Shown here: one piece after another, positions 7,865 through 15,944 of the stretch
Numbering within the stretch: the first letter of the stretch is position 1
Layout: the number at the start of each line of letters is the position of its first letter
From: Streptomyces sp. CB02009
GTDB taxonomy: Bacteria > Actinomycetota > Actinomycetes > Streptomycetales > Streptomycetaceae
Assembly (NCBI RefSeq): GCF_001905825.1
Contig: NZ_LIVV01000003.1
Coordinates: 745,131-809,130, forward strand
Length of the DNA stretch: 64,000 nt
Direction of reading: 5' to 3'
Position numbers and translations under genes: made by a program
The notes under the pieces: generated by a model
What the model saw: only the letters and a program-made list of their open reading frames with translations
The model's database searches: none
Told to the model about the DNA's origin: nothing

Positions 7865-9676
7865 ATGCGTCGTTCCGTCGCCGGGAAGGTCTCCGCACTC
7901 GCCGTCGCGGCGACAGTGCTCTCGATGGGCGCCGCCGCCCCGCCCCCGGCCCCACCGGCCGCACCGCCACCGCCCGTCAAGGAACCCGTCGCCGTCGGCT
8001 ACGGCGGCGCGGTCGCCAGCGTCGACGCCGACGCCTCGGCCGCCGGCGTCGAGGTGCTCCGCAAGGGCGGGAACGCCGTGGACGCCGCCGTCGCCGTCGC
8101 CGCCGCGCTCGGCGTCACCGAGCCCTACTCGGCGGGCATCGGAGGCGGCGGCTACTTCGTCTACTACGACGCGAGGAGCCGTACGGTCCACACCGTCGAC
8201 GGACGCGAGACCGCGCCACGCTCGGCCGACGCGAACCTCTTCGTGGAGAACGGCGCGCCGATCCCCTTCGAGGAGGGGATGACCAGCGGGCGCGGCGTCG
8301 GCACCCCCGGCACCCCGGCGACCTGGAAGGCCGCCCTCGACGCCTGGGGCAGCAAGCGGCTCGGCACCCTGCTCGAACCCGCCGAACGGCTCGCCCGCGA
8401 GGGCTTCACCGTCGACTCCACCTTCCGCGCGCAGACCGCCGGCAACGAGGCGCGCTTCCGCGACTTCCCCGCCAGCTCCGAACTGTTCCTGCCGGGTGGG
8501 CAGTTGCCCGTGGTCGGCTCGGTCTTCAAGAACCCCGACCTGGCCCGGACGTACGAGAAGCTCGGGCGCGAGGGCGTCGGCGCGCTCTACCGGGGTCCGC
8601 TCGCCCGGGACATCGTGAACACCGTCCGGACGCCTCCGGTCCGCGAGGGAGCCACCCGGAAGGTCCGCTCCGGTGATCTGACGGAGCGTGACCTCGCCGC
8701 GTACCGCACCGTGTTCCGCAAGCCCACCAAGGTCGCGTACCGAGGCCTCGACGTCTACGGCATGCCCCCGTCCTCCTCCGGCGGCACGAGCGTCGGCGAG
8801 GCCCTCAACATCCTGGAGGGCACCGACCTCGCGAGCGCCTCCCCGGCCCGCTATCTGCACCGCTTCATCGAGTCGAGCCGCATCGCCTTCGCCGACCGGG
8901 GCCGCTGGGTCGGCGACCCCGCCTTCGAGTCCGTGCCGACCCGCGGGCTGCTCTCCCAGCGGTACGCCGACTCGCGCGCCTGCCTGATCCGGGACGACGC
9001 CGCCCTGACCAGCCCCCTCGCTCCCGGCGACCCGAACAGCCCGGTGCCGTGCGCGAGCGGCGGCACGGCCGCGCCGACCACGTACGAGGGGGAGAACACC
9101 ACCCACCTCACGGTGTCCGACAAGTGGGGCAACGTCGTCGCCTACACCCTCACCATCGAGTCCACCGGCGGCAGCGGGATCACCGTGCCCGGCCGGGGCT
9201 TCCTGCTCAACAACGAGCTGACCGACTTCTCCTTCGCCCCGGCGAACCCGGCCGTGCACGACCCGAACCTGCCCGGCCCGGGCAAGCGCCCGCGCTCCTC
9301 CATCTCGCCGACGATCGTCCTCGACGGACACGACCGGCCGGTCCTCGCCCTCGGGTCGCCCGGCGGCGCGACCATCATCACGACGGTCCTCCAGACCCTC
9401 ACCGGGGTGGTCGACCGGGGGCTGCCGCTCGTCGACGCGATCGCCGCGCCGCGCGCCAGCCAGCGCAACCAGGCCACCACCGAACTCGAACCCGGCCTGT
9501 GGAACAGCCCGGTCAGGGCGGAACTCGAAGCCATCGGGCACGGCTTCCGGCAGAACCCGGAGATCGGCGCGGCGACCGGCGTCCAGCGGCTGCCGGACGG
9601 CCGCTGGGTCGCCGCCGCCGAGACCGTCCGCAGGGGCGGCGGGTCGGCGATGGTGGTCAGGCCGGCGGGGAAGTAG
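7865..9676 (+). CDS. ggt: Gamma-glutamyltransferase, secreted
   Basis: A 603-residue N-terminal nucleophile hydrolase. A signal peptide (~residues 1-25) is followed by a proline-rich linker and the large subunit, which has the usual GGNAVDAAVA and GIGGGGYFVY text. Autocleavage should occur before Thr412 in TTHLTV, which then becomes the catalytic N-terminal threonine of the small subunit. The substrate-binding stretch GKRPRSSISPTIVL is intact. It would cleave gamma-glutamyl bonds of glutathione-like or glutamyl compounds outside the cell. The ATG at 7865 has AGGTAGGGA just upstream. The gene is monocistronic; a GC-rich inverted repeat follows. Confidence 0.93.
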   Translation: MRRSVAGKVSALAVAATVLSMGAAAPPPAPPAAPPPPVKEPVAVGYGGAVASVDADASAAGVEVLRKGGNAVDAAVAVAAALGVTEPYSAGIGGGGYFVYYDARSRTVHTVDGRETAPRSADANLFVENGAPIPFEEGMTSGRGVGTPGTPATWKAALDAWGSKRLGTLLEPAERLAREGFTVDSTFRAQTAGNEARFRDFPASSELFLPGGQLPVVGSVFKNPDLARTYEKLGREGVGALYRGPLARDIVNTVRTPPVREGATRKVRSGDLTERDLAAYRTVFRKPTKVAYRGLDVYGMPPSSSGGTSVGEALNILEGTDLASASPARYLHRFIESSRIAFADRGRWVGDPAFESVPTRGLLSQRYADSRACLIRDDAALTSPLAPGDPNSPVPCASGGTAAPTTYEGENTTHLTVSDKWGNVVAYTLTIESTGGSGITVPGRGFLLNNELTDFSFAPANPAVHDPNLPGPGKRPRSSISPTIVLDGHDRPVLALGSPGGATIITTVLQTLTGVVDRGLPLVDAIAAPRASQRNQATTELEPGLWNSPVRAELEAIGHGFRQNPEIGAATGVQRLPDGRWVAAAETVRRGGGSAMVVRPAGK

Positions 9677-9703
9677 CGGCGGGAGGGGGCGCAGCCGGGC
9701 CCA

Positions 9704-9809
9704 CCCGCCCGCACCCTGGCCCATCCGGGCCGCACCCTGGCCCAGCCGGGTGCGGGCGGGAGGGGCCCACCCGGGCCCACCGCGGCGCACCCGCGTGCGG
9801 GCGGGAGGG
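9704..9809. repeat. GC-rich inverted and direct repeats between convergent ggt and map
   Basis: A 13-base arm CCCGCCCGCACCC (9704-9716) pairs with GGGTGCGGGCGGG (9748-9760), a strong hairpin that probably ends both convergent transcripts. A 15-base sequence GTGCGGGCGGGAGGG occurs at 9750-9764 and again at 9795-9809, and short CCCACCCGGGCCC-like units surround it. The rest of 9677-9855 holds no gene. Confidence 0.6.
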
Positions 9810-9855
9810 ACGCACCCGGGCCCACCCCGGCCCACCCGGGTGCCCCCTCCGCGTC

Positions 9856-10623
9856 CTACAGCGCTGTCAGTACCCGCGGGCCCTCGTCCGTGATCGCCAC
9901 CGTGTGCTCCGCGTGCGCGGCGCGCGAGCCGTCGAGCGTGCGGATGGTCCAGCCGTCACGCGCCGTGTAGTGGTCGTCGGTGCCGCCCCCGATCAGCATC
10001 GGCTCGATCGCGAGCACCATCCCGTGGCGCAGCTTCATGCCCCGGCCCGGTCGTCCCTCGTTGGGGACGCCCGGGTCCTCGTGCATCGTGCGGCCGATGC
10101 CGTGGCCGCCGAAGCCGTCCGGGATGCCGAACCCGGCGGCGCGGCACACCCGGCCGATCGCGTGCGCGATGTCGCCGATGCGGTTGCCGACGACGGCGGC
10201 CGCGATGCCCGCCTCCAGGGCCTCCTCCGCCGCGTCGATCAGGCGGGAGTCCTCCGGCCGGGCCGGGCCGACCGTGAAGCTGACGGCCGAGTCGCCCGCC
10301 CAGCCGCCGAGCAGGGCCCCGCAGTCGGCCGAGACCAGGTCGCCCGCGGCGAGCCGGGTGTCGTCCGGGATGCCGTGGACGATCGCGTCGTTCACGGAGA
10401 CGCACACGACCGCGGGGAACGGCACCGGTGCCCACTCCGGGCGGTAGCCCAGGAAGGGCGATCCGGCGCCCGCTTCGGCGAGGACCTCCCGCGCGGCCCG
10501 GTCGAGGTCGGTCAGCGGCACGCCGGGCGCCGCCTTCTCCCGTACGGCGGCGAGGGCGCGGGCCACCACCCGCCCCGCCTCACGCATCGCGGCCAGGTTC
10601 TCGTTCGTCTTGATCTCCACCAT
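9856..10623 (-). CDS. map: Methionine aminopeptidase, type I
   Basis: A 255-residue cytosolic metallopeptidase that removes the initiator methionine from new proteins. The five metal ligands are visible in order: two Asp in SADCGALLGGWAGDSA, His in GHGIGRTMHEDPG, Glu in MVLAIEPML and Glu in HAEHTVAI; the substrate-side His is in VNDAIVHGIP. No N-terminal zinc-finger extension is present. The ATG at 10623 has no ribosome site but has TATAGT seven bases upstream (10636-10631), so the gene is probably leaderless. It is divergent from a small XRE regulator with only 32 bases between the two start codons. Streptomyces usually has a second map near the ribosomal protein operons; this looks like the accessory copy. 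Confidence 0.93.
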   Translation of the reverse strand: MVEIKTNENLAAMREAGRVVARALAAVREKAAPGVPLTDLDRAAREVLAEAGAGSPFLGYRPEWAPVPFPAVVCVSVNDAIVHGIPDDTRLAAGDLVSADCGALLGGWAGDSAVSFTVGPARPEDSRLIDAAEEALEAGIAAAVVGNRIGDIAHAIGRVCRAAGFGIPDGFGGHGIGRTMHEDPGVPNEGRPGRGMKLRHGMVLAIEPMLIGGGTDDHYTARDGWTIRTLDGSRAAHAEHTVAITDEGPRVLTAL

Positions 10624-10629
10624 GCCAAT

Positions 10630-10648
10630 TACTATACCGGTATTAGTA
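10630..10648. promoter_or_regulatory. Palindromic operator overlapping two divergent leaderless promoters
   Basis: The 19-base sequence TACTATACCGGTATTAGTA has outer arms TACTA/TAGTA and an inner perfect 10-base palindrome ATACCGGTAT. It contains the -10 hexamer of map on the minus strand (TATAGT, 10636-10631) and that of the XRE gene on the plus strand (TAGTAT, 10644-10649). The promoters are therefore interleaved, and one bound regulator dimer could block both. The obvious candidate is the adjacent XRE protein. Confidence 0.6.
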
Positions 10649-10655
10649 TGGCCTC

Positions 10656-10907
10656 ATGGTGCGCACACCCCTGACCCCCGAAGAGCGCGAGCGCGGCGAG
10701 CGCCTCGGCCTGTTCCTGCGCGAAGCGCGCGGCGAGCGGTCGATGGTGGAGATCGCCGCCGCCGCGGGCCTGTCCGCCGAGACCCTCCGCAAGATCGAGA
10801 CGGGCCGGGCCCCGACCCCGGCGTTCTTCACCGTCGCGGCCCTCGCCCGGGTCCTCGGCCTCTCCATGGACGAGCTGGTCGTCCGCTGCGCGCTCGCGCC
10901 CGTCTGA
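10656..10907 (+). CDS. Small XRE-family helix-turn-helix regulator
   Basis: An 83-residue protein that is almost only a DNA-binding domain: the helix-turn-helix lies at about residues 31-65 (MVEIAAAAGLSAETLRKIETG, continuing into ALARVLGLSMDELV). Basic and acidic residues at the N-terminus precede it. There is no ligand or protease domain, so it may be a simple autorepressor. The ATG at 10656 has TAGTAT six bases upstream and no ribosome site, so translation is probably leaderless. It is divergent from map, and the palindrome between them is its likely operator. Confidence 0.82.
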   Translation: MVRTPLTPEERERGERLGLFLREARGERSMVEIAAAAGLSAETLRKIETGRAPTPAFFTVAALARVLGLSMDELVVRCALAPV

Positions 10908-10975
10908 CGGGCCGGGCCCCGGGCTGCGCGGGAATTCGGTGGCGCGGCGGACCGGCGCGGACGATCATGCGACGC

Positions 10976-11539
10976 ATGAGCGACGAACCCACGCGATGGA
11001 CCACGGCGACCGTCTACCCCGACATGTGGGCGGACCCCGACGACGACCCCCGCAACAACAACGGGGGTCCGGCCTCCGAGGGTGAACTGGCGACCCTCCA
11101 GGACGGTCTGCGGGACTTCCGGCTGACGCTCCTGATGAAGTGCGAGGGGCTGGACGCGGAGCAGCTCGCCCGCCGGTCGGTCCCGCCGTCGACGATGTCG
11201 CTGCTCGGCCTGGTCCGGCACCTCGCCGAGGTGGAGCGTGACTGGCGCAACTGGATCAGCGACGGTGAACCGCTGCCGAAGCTGTACGGCGCGAGGGACG
11301 CGGACTTCGACGGCGCCGTCGCCGAACAGGGCGTGGTCGACGCCGCGTTCGCCGACCTGGAGCGCGAGCAGGCGGCGCTCGACGCCGAGCTGGCCGAGTT
11401 CCCCGACCTGGGCGCACGGGTGGGGAAGGACGAGATCGCGATCCGGGAGCTGCTGGTGCACCGGATCGACGAGTACGCCCGCCACTGCGGCCACGCCGAC
11501 CTGCTGCGCGAGTGTGTCGACGGCCGGGTCGGCCAGTGA
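10976..11539 (+). CDS. DinB-superfamily protein (DUF664 type)
   Basis: A 187-residue protein of the four-helix DinB/YfiT metal-binding fold. The likely metal-ligand histidines appear in LVRHLAEVERDW and in LLVHRIDEYARHCGHADLLRE, the typical C-terminal signature of the DUF664 subgroup. Such proteins are often thiol-dependent transferases (for example mycothiol-linked) but most are uncharacterised, so function is open. Start ATG 10976 is preferred; ATG 10967 in frame would add three residues. It stands alone on the plus strand after the XRE gene and before a PPOX-type oxidoreductase. Confidence 0.8.
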   Translation: MSDEPTRWTTATVYPDMWADPDDDPRNNNGGPASEGELATLQDGLRDFRLTLLMKCEGLDAEQLARRSVPPSTMSLLGLVRHLAEVERDWRNWISDGEPLPKLYGARDADFDGAVAEQGVVDAAFADLEREQAALDAELAEFPDLGARVGKDEIAIRELLVHRIDEYARHCGHADLLRECVDGRVGQ

Positions 11540-11589
11540 CGGGCCCCGCCCGGGAGGCCCTGCCCCGCGCCTCCCGGCCGGCCCCGGCA

Positions 11590-11595
11590 TAGGCT
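11590..11595 (+). promoter_or_regulatory. -10 element of a leaderless promoter (PPOX gene)
   Basis: TAGGCT lies seven bases upstream of the ATG at 11603 and there is no ribosome site in between. Transcription would begin at or next to the start codon. Confidence 0.5.
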
Positions 11596-11602
11596 CGCGG
11601 GC

Positions 11603-11986
11603 ATGATGCCCGAAGAGCTGCGGCGCGGCCGCTACGTCAGCCTGACCACCTACCGCAAGAACGGCACGGGGGTCGCCACACCCGTCTGGTACGCGGTCGA
11701 CGGCGACGAGCTGTACGTCTGGACCCGCACGGACTCCTGGAAGGTCAAGCGGCTCCGGAACGATCAGAGGGTCGAGGTCGCCGTCTGCGACCTGCGCGGC
11801 AACGTCGCCGAGGGCGCTGAGCGCTTCGCGGGCGAGGGCCGGCTGGTGACGGGGGAGGAGCTGCGCCGGATCCGGGGGCTGCTCTCGCGCAAGTACACCT
11901 GGCAGTACTGGCTGACCGACGTCCCCGCCATGCTCGCCCGGCGCGGGAAGCGCCCGCACACCGGGATCGTCGTACGACTCGGGTGA
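11603..11986 (+). CDS. PPOX-class probable F420-dependent oxidoreductase
   Basis: A 127-residue split-barrel flavin/deazaflavin-binding protein of the pyridoxamine-5'-phosphate-oxidase-like family, related to the Rv1155/Rv2074 type. It has the family strand pattern YVSLTTYRKNGTGVATPVWY and then a loop with a basic residue, WKVKRLRNDQRVEVAVCD. It probably uses reduced F420 in the cytoplasm; the substrate is unknown. The length is normal for the shorter members. The start (ATG ATG at 11603/11606) follows a TAGGCT hexamer. F420 biosynthesis genes occur at the far end of the window, so the cofactor is available. Confidence 0.82.
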   Translation: MMPEELRRGRYVSLTTYRKNGTGVATPVWYAVDGDELYVWTRTDSWKVKRLRNDQRVEVAVCDLRGNVAEGAERFAGEGRLVTGEELRRIRGLLSRKYTWQYWLTDVPAMLARRGKRPHTGIVVRLG

Positions 11987-12099
11987 GCGGCGACAGGGCA
12001 CGCGCAGGAAAACGGTCCGTAGTCGTCCCGTAACACGACTGCGGTCCAATACCCGCGGACCGGAAGGTTCCAGTCGACGGCGGGGCAGGTGCGAATCGC

Positions 12100-13380
12100 A
12101 TGACGGTGTTTCAACTCCCGGTGGAAGTGGCCACGTTCAGACACTGGCTGGCGGACCTCGCGCGCCGCATCCCGCCGTACGGCGGCTGGTACGGAGTCTT
12201 CGCCGAACGCGACCCGGACGGGCTGCGGGCCTGCTTCGCCGGGACGGAGATCCTGCCCTGGGACATCGTCGAGTCCCTGCTCCAGGACGCCGGCGAAGCG
12301 GACGGGGGCTCGTTCGCCCTCCGGGGCAGGACGCTGTACGCGGCGGCCACCGGCGCCCACGACCGCCGCCCCGGCGCGGCCGGGACGCTCACCGAACGCC
12401 GCGCGCTCATGGAACGCGAACGCCGCTACGCCGAGTCCCGCGCCCGCGAACTGGGCGCCCTGCTCCGCGTGACCCCGGCCCCGGGTCCCGACGACACGGC
12501 GCGCCTGGAGCACGACCTGGCCTGGGCGCGCGACGACCACACACGGGCGACGGCCCGGGTCGCCGACCTGACGGCCCGGCTCGCACGGCTGGGGGAGCGG
12601 GGCGAGGGAGCGGCGGCGCCGGAGCCGCCGCAGGCGAAGGCCGGACGCCGCCCGCGCGGGGCGCGCTACGCCTGGCTGGACAGCGCGGCCGAGGACCAGG
12701 GTCCGGTGGCCGCGCCCGCACCCGTTCCCGTACTGCCCGCCGGGGGAGCGGCGCCTCGCGGGGCCCGGTTCGGCGGCGCGCCGCAGTCCGCCGGGGCCGC
12801 GGCGCCGAGCGGCGCCGACCCGGCCGCGCTGTCCGAGGCCGACGCCGTCGAGGCGGGCCGCGCCGCCGCCAACGCGGTGTACGCGCTCCAGCGGCTCCGC
12901 GCCCAGGGCCGCAGCGGCGAGGCCTACGCCCTGCTCTGCGAGGCGCTCAACGGGCCGCCCGCCCGGCTGCCCGCCCTCGCCGGGGAACTGCACCGGGCCG
13001 GTCTCGGCGCGGACTGGTCCATCCTGCTCTGGGAGGCGGCCTCGCTGCCGCCCGGCCGGCTCGCCGCCGTCGCCGGCGTGCTCGCCGACGCGGGCCGGCC
13101 CGCCGACTGCGATCAGCTCCTCCGCCAGGGCGTGGCCCGCCCCGTCGAGGAGCTCGCCGGGGCGTGCGCCGCGCTGCGCGCCGAGGGTCACCACCGCGAG
13201 GCCCACGCCCTGCTCACCGCGTTCGTCCGGGTCCGCGCTCCGGAGGACGCGGCCCGTCTGGCGGCCGAGGACCCGCGAGGCCTCACGCCCCAACTCCTCG
13301 AAGCGGCCCGAGCGGTGTCCGCGGCCCGCGAGCGCGATCTGCTGCACGCCCTCCGCGTGGCGGGCCTCGCGGGCATGTGA
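12100..13380 (+). CDS. Conserved Streptomyces protein of unknown function, helical C-terminus
   Basis: A 426-residue protein. Residues 1-90 form a compact domain (ATFRHWLADLARRIPPYGGW, then WDIVESLLQD) that may be a binding module. Residues ~100-170 are a coiled-coil-like helix (ERERRYAESRARELGALL). A low-complexity Pro/Ala/Gly linker follows. Residues ~245-426 are repeated helical pairs rich in Ala, Arg and Leu that resemble TPR-like or PPR-like repeats (LRAQGRSGEAYALLCEAL). No enzyme motif, signal or membrane segment is visible. It is probably a cytoplasmic scaffold or signalling partner. It stands alone, and I do not assign a function. Confidence 0.72.
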   Translation: MTVFQLPVEVATFRHWLADLARRIPPYGGWYGVFAERDPDGLRACFAGTEILPWDIVESLLQDAGEADGGSFALRGRTLYAAATGAHDRRPGAAGTLTERRALMERERRYAESRARELGALLRVTPAPGPDDTARLEHDLAWARDDHTRATARVADLTARLARLGERGEGAAAPEPPQAKAGRRPRGARYAWLDSAAEDQGPVAAPAPVPVLPAGGAAPRGARFGGAPQSAGAAAPSGADPAALSEADAVEAGRAAANAVYALQRLRAQGRSGEAYALLCEALNGPPARLPALAGELHRAGLGADWSILLWEAASLPPGRLAAVAGVLADAGRPADCDQLLRQGVARPVEELAGACAALRAEGHHREAHALLTAFVRVRAPEDAARLAAEDPRGLTPQLLEAARAVSAARERDLLHALRVAGLAGM

Positions 13381-13617
13381 ACCGGCGGGCCGGGCAGGTT
13401 CCGGGGGGCCGGAACGGCCGGCGATCCGCTCCTCCCGCGGTCCGGAATCCCACCCCGTACGGGCAGGCCCGCGCCGGTACGTCTCCGTCATGCCGGGACG
13501 TGCCGGTACGTGTCGGTACGTGTCCGACGTGGACCACTCGGGTATGAAACATGATCGACCCCGCCGCTTCCCGGCGGCGGTCTTGCTCCGAGGTGTGACG
13601 GGGCTTACGTTCTCCTC

Positions 13618-13642
13618 CTACGCATCGCGTCTACGTGCGTAG
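13618..13642. promoter_or_regulatory. Inverted-repeat operator candidate before the pyrimidine-type catabolic operon
   Basis: CTACGCA (13618-13624) pairs with TGCGTAG (13636-13642), and the right half also contains the compact palindrome CTACGTGCGTAG (13631-13642). The site lies 34-58 bases upstream of the first gene's ATG. Farther upstream, GGTACGT occurs three times within 13478-13522. These are plausible regulator and promoter sites; no regulator gene is adjacent. Confidence 0.4.
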
Positions 13643-13675
13643 AGGCTCTCTGACGCCGTGCCGAAGGAGCAGATC

Positions 13676-14518
13676 ATGACCGACGTCGTACGCGCCGCAC
13701 TCGTCCAGGCGACCTGGACCGGCGACACCGAATCCATGATCGCGAAACACGAGGAGTACGCCCGGGAGGCCGCCCGCCAGGGCGCCAAGGTGATCGGCTT
13801 CCAGGAGGTGTTCAACGCCCCCTACTTCTGCCAGGTCCAGGAGCCCGAGCACTACCGGTGGGCCGAGCCCGTCCCCGACGGCCCCACCGTCAGCCGGATG
13901 CGCGACCTCGCCCGGGAGACCGGGATGGTGATCGTGGTGCCCGTCTTCGAGGTCGAGAGCGAGGGCTTCTACTACAACACCGCCGCCGTGATCGACGCCG
14001 ACGGCAGCTACCTCGGCAAGTACCGCAAGCACCACATCCCCCAGGTCAAGGGCTTCTGGGAGAAGTACTACTTCCGCCCGGGGAACGCCGGCTGGCCGGT
14101 CTTCGACACCGCCGTCGGCCGGGTCGGCGTCTACATCTGCTACGACCGGCACTTCCCCGAGGGCTGGCGCCAACTCGGACTCAACGGAGCCCAGTTGGTC
14201 TACAACCCCTCGGCCACCCACCGCGGCCTCTCCTCCTACCTCTGGCAGCTGGAGCAGCCCGCCGCGGCCGTCGCCAACGAGTACTTCGTCGCCGCCATCA
14301 ACCGCGTCGGCATCGAGGAGTACGGCGACAACGACTTCTACGGCACGAGCTACTTCGTCGACCCGCGCGGGCGGTTCGTCGGCGACGTCGCCTCCGACAA
14401 GACCGAGGAACTCCTGGTCCGCGACCTCGACTTCGGTCTCATCGAGGAGGTCCGCCAGCAATGGGCCTTCTACCGGGACCGGCGCCCCGACGCGTACGAC
14501 GGGCTGGTGCAGCCGTGA
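13676..14518 (+). CDS. Nitrilase-family amidohydrolase, probable N-carbamoyl-beta-alanine amidohydrolase
   Basis: A 280-residue enzyme of the carbon-nitrogen hydrolase family. The catalytic triad is Glu44 (FQEVFN), Lys118 (YRKHHIP) and Cys155 (YICYDRHFPE). The close match to beta-ureidopropionase-type text (NAPYFCQ, WEKYYFRPGN) suggests that it splits N-carbamoyl-beta-amino acids into the beta-amino acid, CO2 and ammonia. ATG 13676 has AAGGAG at the right distance; an upstream GTG at 13658 is less likely. Its stop overlaps the start of the aminotransferase gene by four bases, so the two are translationally coupled. It begins the cluster that continues with a dihydropyrimidinase. Alternative: an N-carbamoyl-D-amino acid hydrolase serving hydantoin breakdown. 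Confidence 0.88.
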   Translation: MTDVVRAALVQATWTGDTESMIAKHEEYAREAARQGAKVIGFQEVFNAPYFCQVQEPEHYRWAEPVPDGPTVSRMRDLARETGMVIVVPVFEVESEGFYYNTAAVIDADGSYLGKYRKHHIPQVKGFWEKYYFRPGNAGWPVFDTAVGRVGVYICYDRHFPEGWRQLGLNGAQLVYNPSATHRGLSSYLWQLEQPAAAVANEYFVAAINRVGIEEYGDNDFYGTSYFVDPRGRFVGDVASDKTEELLVRDLDFGLIEEVRQQWAFYRDRRPDAYDGLVQP

Positions 14519-15795
14519 GCGGCCTCTACGACCGGCACAAGGCCGTCATCCCCGACTGGGTCGCCCTCTACTACAAGGACCCCCTCGAGATCACCCACGG
14601 CGAGGGCCGCCACGTCTGGGACGCCGACGGACGCCGGTACCTCGACTTCTTCGGCGGCATCCTCACCACCATGACCGCCCACGCCCTGCCCGAGGTCACC
14701 AAGGCCGTCGCCGAGCAGGCCGGGCGGATCATCCACTCCTCGACGCTCTACCTCAACCGCCCGATGGTGGAGCTCGCCGAGCGGATCGCCGGCCTCTCCG
14801 GCATCCCGGACGCCCGCGTCTTCTTCACCACCTCCGGCACCGAGGCCAACGACACGGCGCTGCTCCTCGCGACCGCGTACCGGCGGTCGAACCAGATCCT
14901 CGCCATGCGGAACAGCTACCACGGCCGCTCGTTCTCCACCGTCGGCATCACCGGCAACCGCGCCTGGTCGCCCACCAGCCTCTCGCCGCTGCAGACCCTG
15001 TACGTCCACGGCGGCGTCCGTACCCGCGGCCCGTACGCCCAGTACACCGACGCGCAGTTCATCGAGGCCTGCGTCGCCGACCTCGAGGACCTCCTCGGCC
15101 ACACCCGGGACGTCGCCGCCCTCATCGCCGAACCCGTCCAGGGCGTCGGCGGCTTCACCGCCCCGCCCGACGGCCTGTACGCCGCCTTCCGCCGGGTCCT
15201 CGACCGGCACGGCATCCTGTGGATCTCCGACGAGGTGCAGACCGGCTGGGGCCGCACCGGCGAGCACTTCTGGGGCTGGCAGGCGCACGGCCAGGCCGGG
15301 CCGCCCGACATCCTCACCTTCGCCAAGGGCATCGGCAACGGCATGTCCGTCGGCGGAGTCGTCGCCCGCGCCGACGTCATGAACTGCGTCGACGCCAACT
15401 CCATCTCCACCTTCGGCGGTTCACCCATCACCATGGCCGCCGGCCTCGCCAACCTCTCGTACCTCCTGGAGCACGACCTCCAGGGCAACGCGCGCCGGGT
15501 CGGCGGTCTGCTCATCGAGCGGATCCGGGCCGCCTGCGCCGGAGTCGATGCGGTACGGGAGGTCCGCGGCCGCGGACTCATGATCGGCATCGAGCTGACC
15601 GAGCCGGGCACCGAGCGGGCGAACCCGGACGCGGCAGCCACCGTCCTGGAGGCCGCCCGTGAGAACGGCCTCCTGATCGGCAAGGGCGGCGGCCACAACA
15701 CCAGCATCCTGCGCATCGCGCCCCCGCTCTCCCTCACCGTCGCCGAGGCGGAGGAGGGCGCGGCGATGCTCGAAGCGGCCCTGCGAGAGCTGTAG
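14515..15795 (+). CDS. Class III PLP aminotransferase, probable beta-alanine/omega-amino acid transaminase
   Basis: A 426-residue fold-type I aminotransferase. The PLP lysine is Lys271 in FAKGIGNG, preceded by the DEVQTGWGRTGEHFW motif typical of class III omega-transaminases and alanine-glyoxylate-type enzymes. The GTG start at 14515 overlaps the preceding stop (GTGA). Next to a beta-ureidopropionase-like enzyme and a dihydropyrimidinase, the natural substrate would be beta-alanine or beta-aminoisobutyrate, giving malonic or methylmalonic semialdehyde. That specificity is inferred from context; the family also includes 4-aminobutyrate and alanine-glyoxylate transaminases. Confidence 0.88.
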   Translation: MSGLYDRHKAVIPDWVALYYKDPLEITHGEGRHVWDADGRRYLDFFGGILTTMTAHALPEVTKAVAEQAGRIIHSSTLYLNRPMVELAERIAGLSGIPDARVFFTTSGTEANDTALLLATAYRRSNQILAMRNSYHGRSFSTVGITGNRAWSPTSLSPLQTLYVHGGVRTRGPYAQYTDAQFIEACVADLEDLLGHTRDVAALIAEPVQGVGGFTAPPDGLYAAFRRVLDRHGILWISDEVQTGWGRTGEHFWGWQAHGQAGPPDILTFAKGIGNGMSVGGVVARADVMNCVDANSISTFGGSPITMAAGLANLSYLLEHDLQGNARRVGGLLIERIRAACAGVDAVREVRGRGLMIGIELTEPGTERANPDAAATVLEAARENGLLIGKGGGHNTSILRIAPPLSLTVAEAEEGAAMLEAALREL

Positions 15796-15849
15796 CCGCC
15801 GCGCCCCGCGCACCCGGGGCCACCGCGTCCCGGAGAGGGCCCCCGCGCC

Positions 15850-15928
15850 CCCGCCGTACCGGGACGACACGGTCCCGCCGTACCGAGAGCCACACCGTCC
15901 CGCCGTATCGCGATCGGCCCGCCGCATC
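15850..15928 (+). repeat. Four imperfect direct repeats before the dihydropyrimidinase gene
   Basis: CCCGCCGTACC occurs at 15850 and 15874, followed by CCCGCCGTATC at 15899 and CCCGCCGCATC at 15918, so the spacing is 24, 25 and 19 bases. They fill the 149-base gap between the aminotransferase and dihydropyrimidinase genes, where one would expect almost no spacer within an operon. They may be regulator sites or a worn tandem repeat. Confidence 0.5.
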
Positions 15929-15944
15929 GAGCAGGGAGAGTCCC

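Noticed and set aside
7028..9835. Minus-strand open frame of ~935 codons over ggt
   Set aside because: Only its last 243 codons (from 7759) look like a protein. The part opposite ggt lacks motifs and is a shadow of the clear ggt gene.
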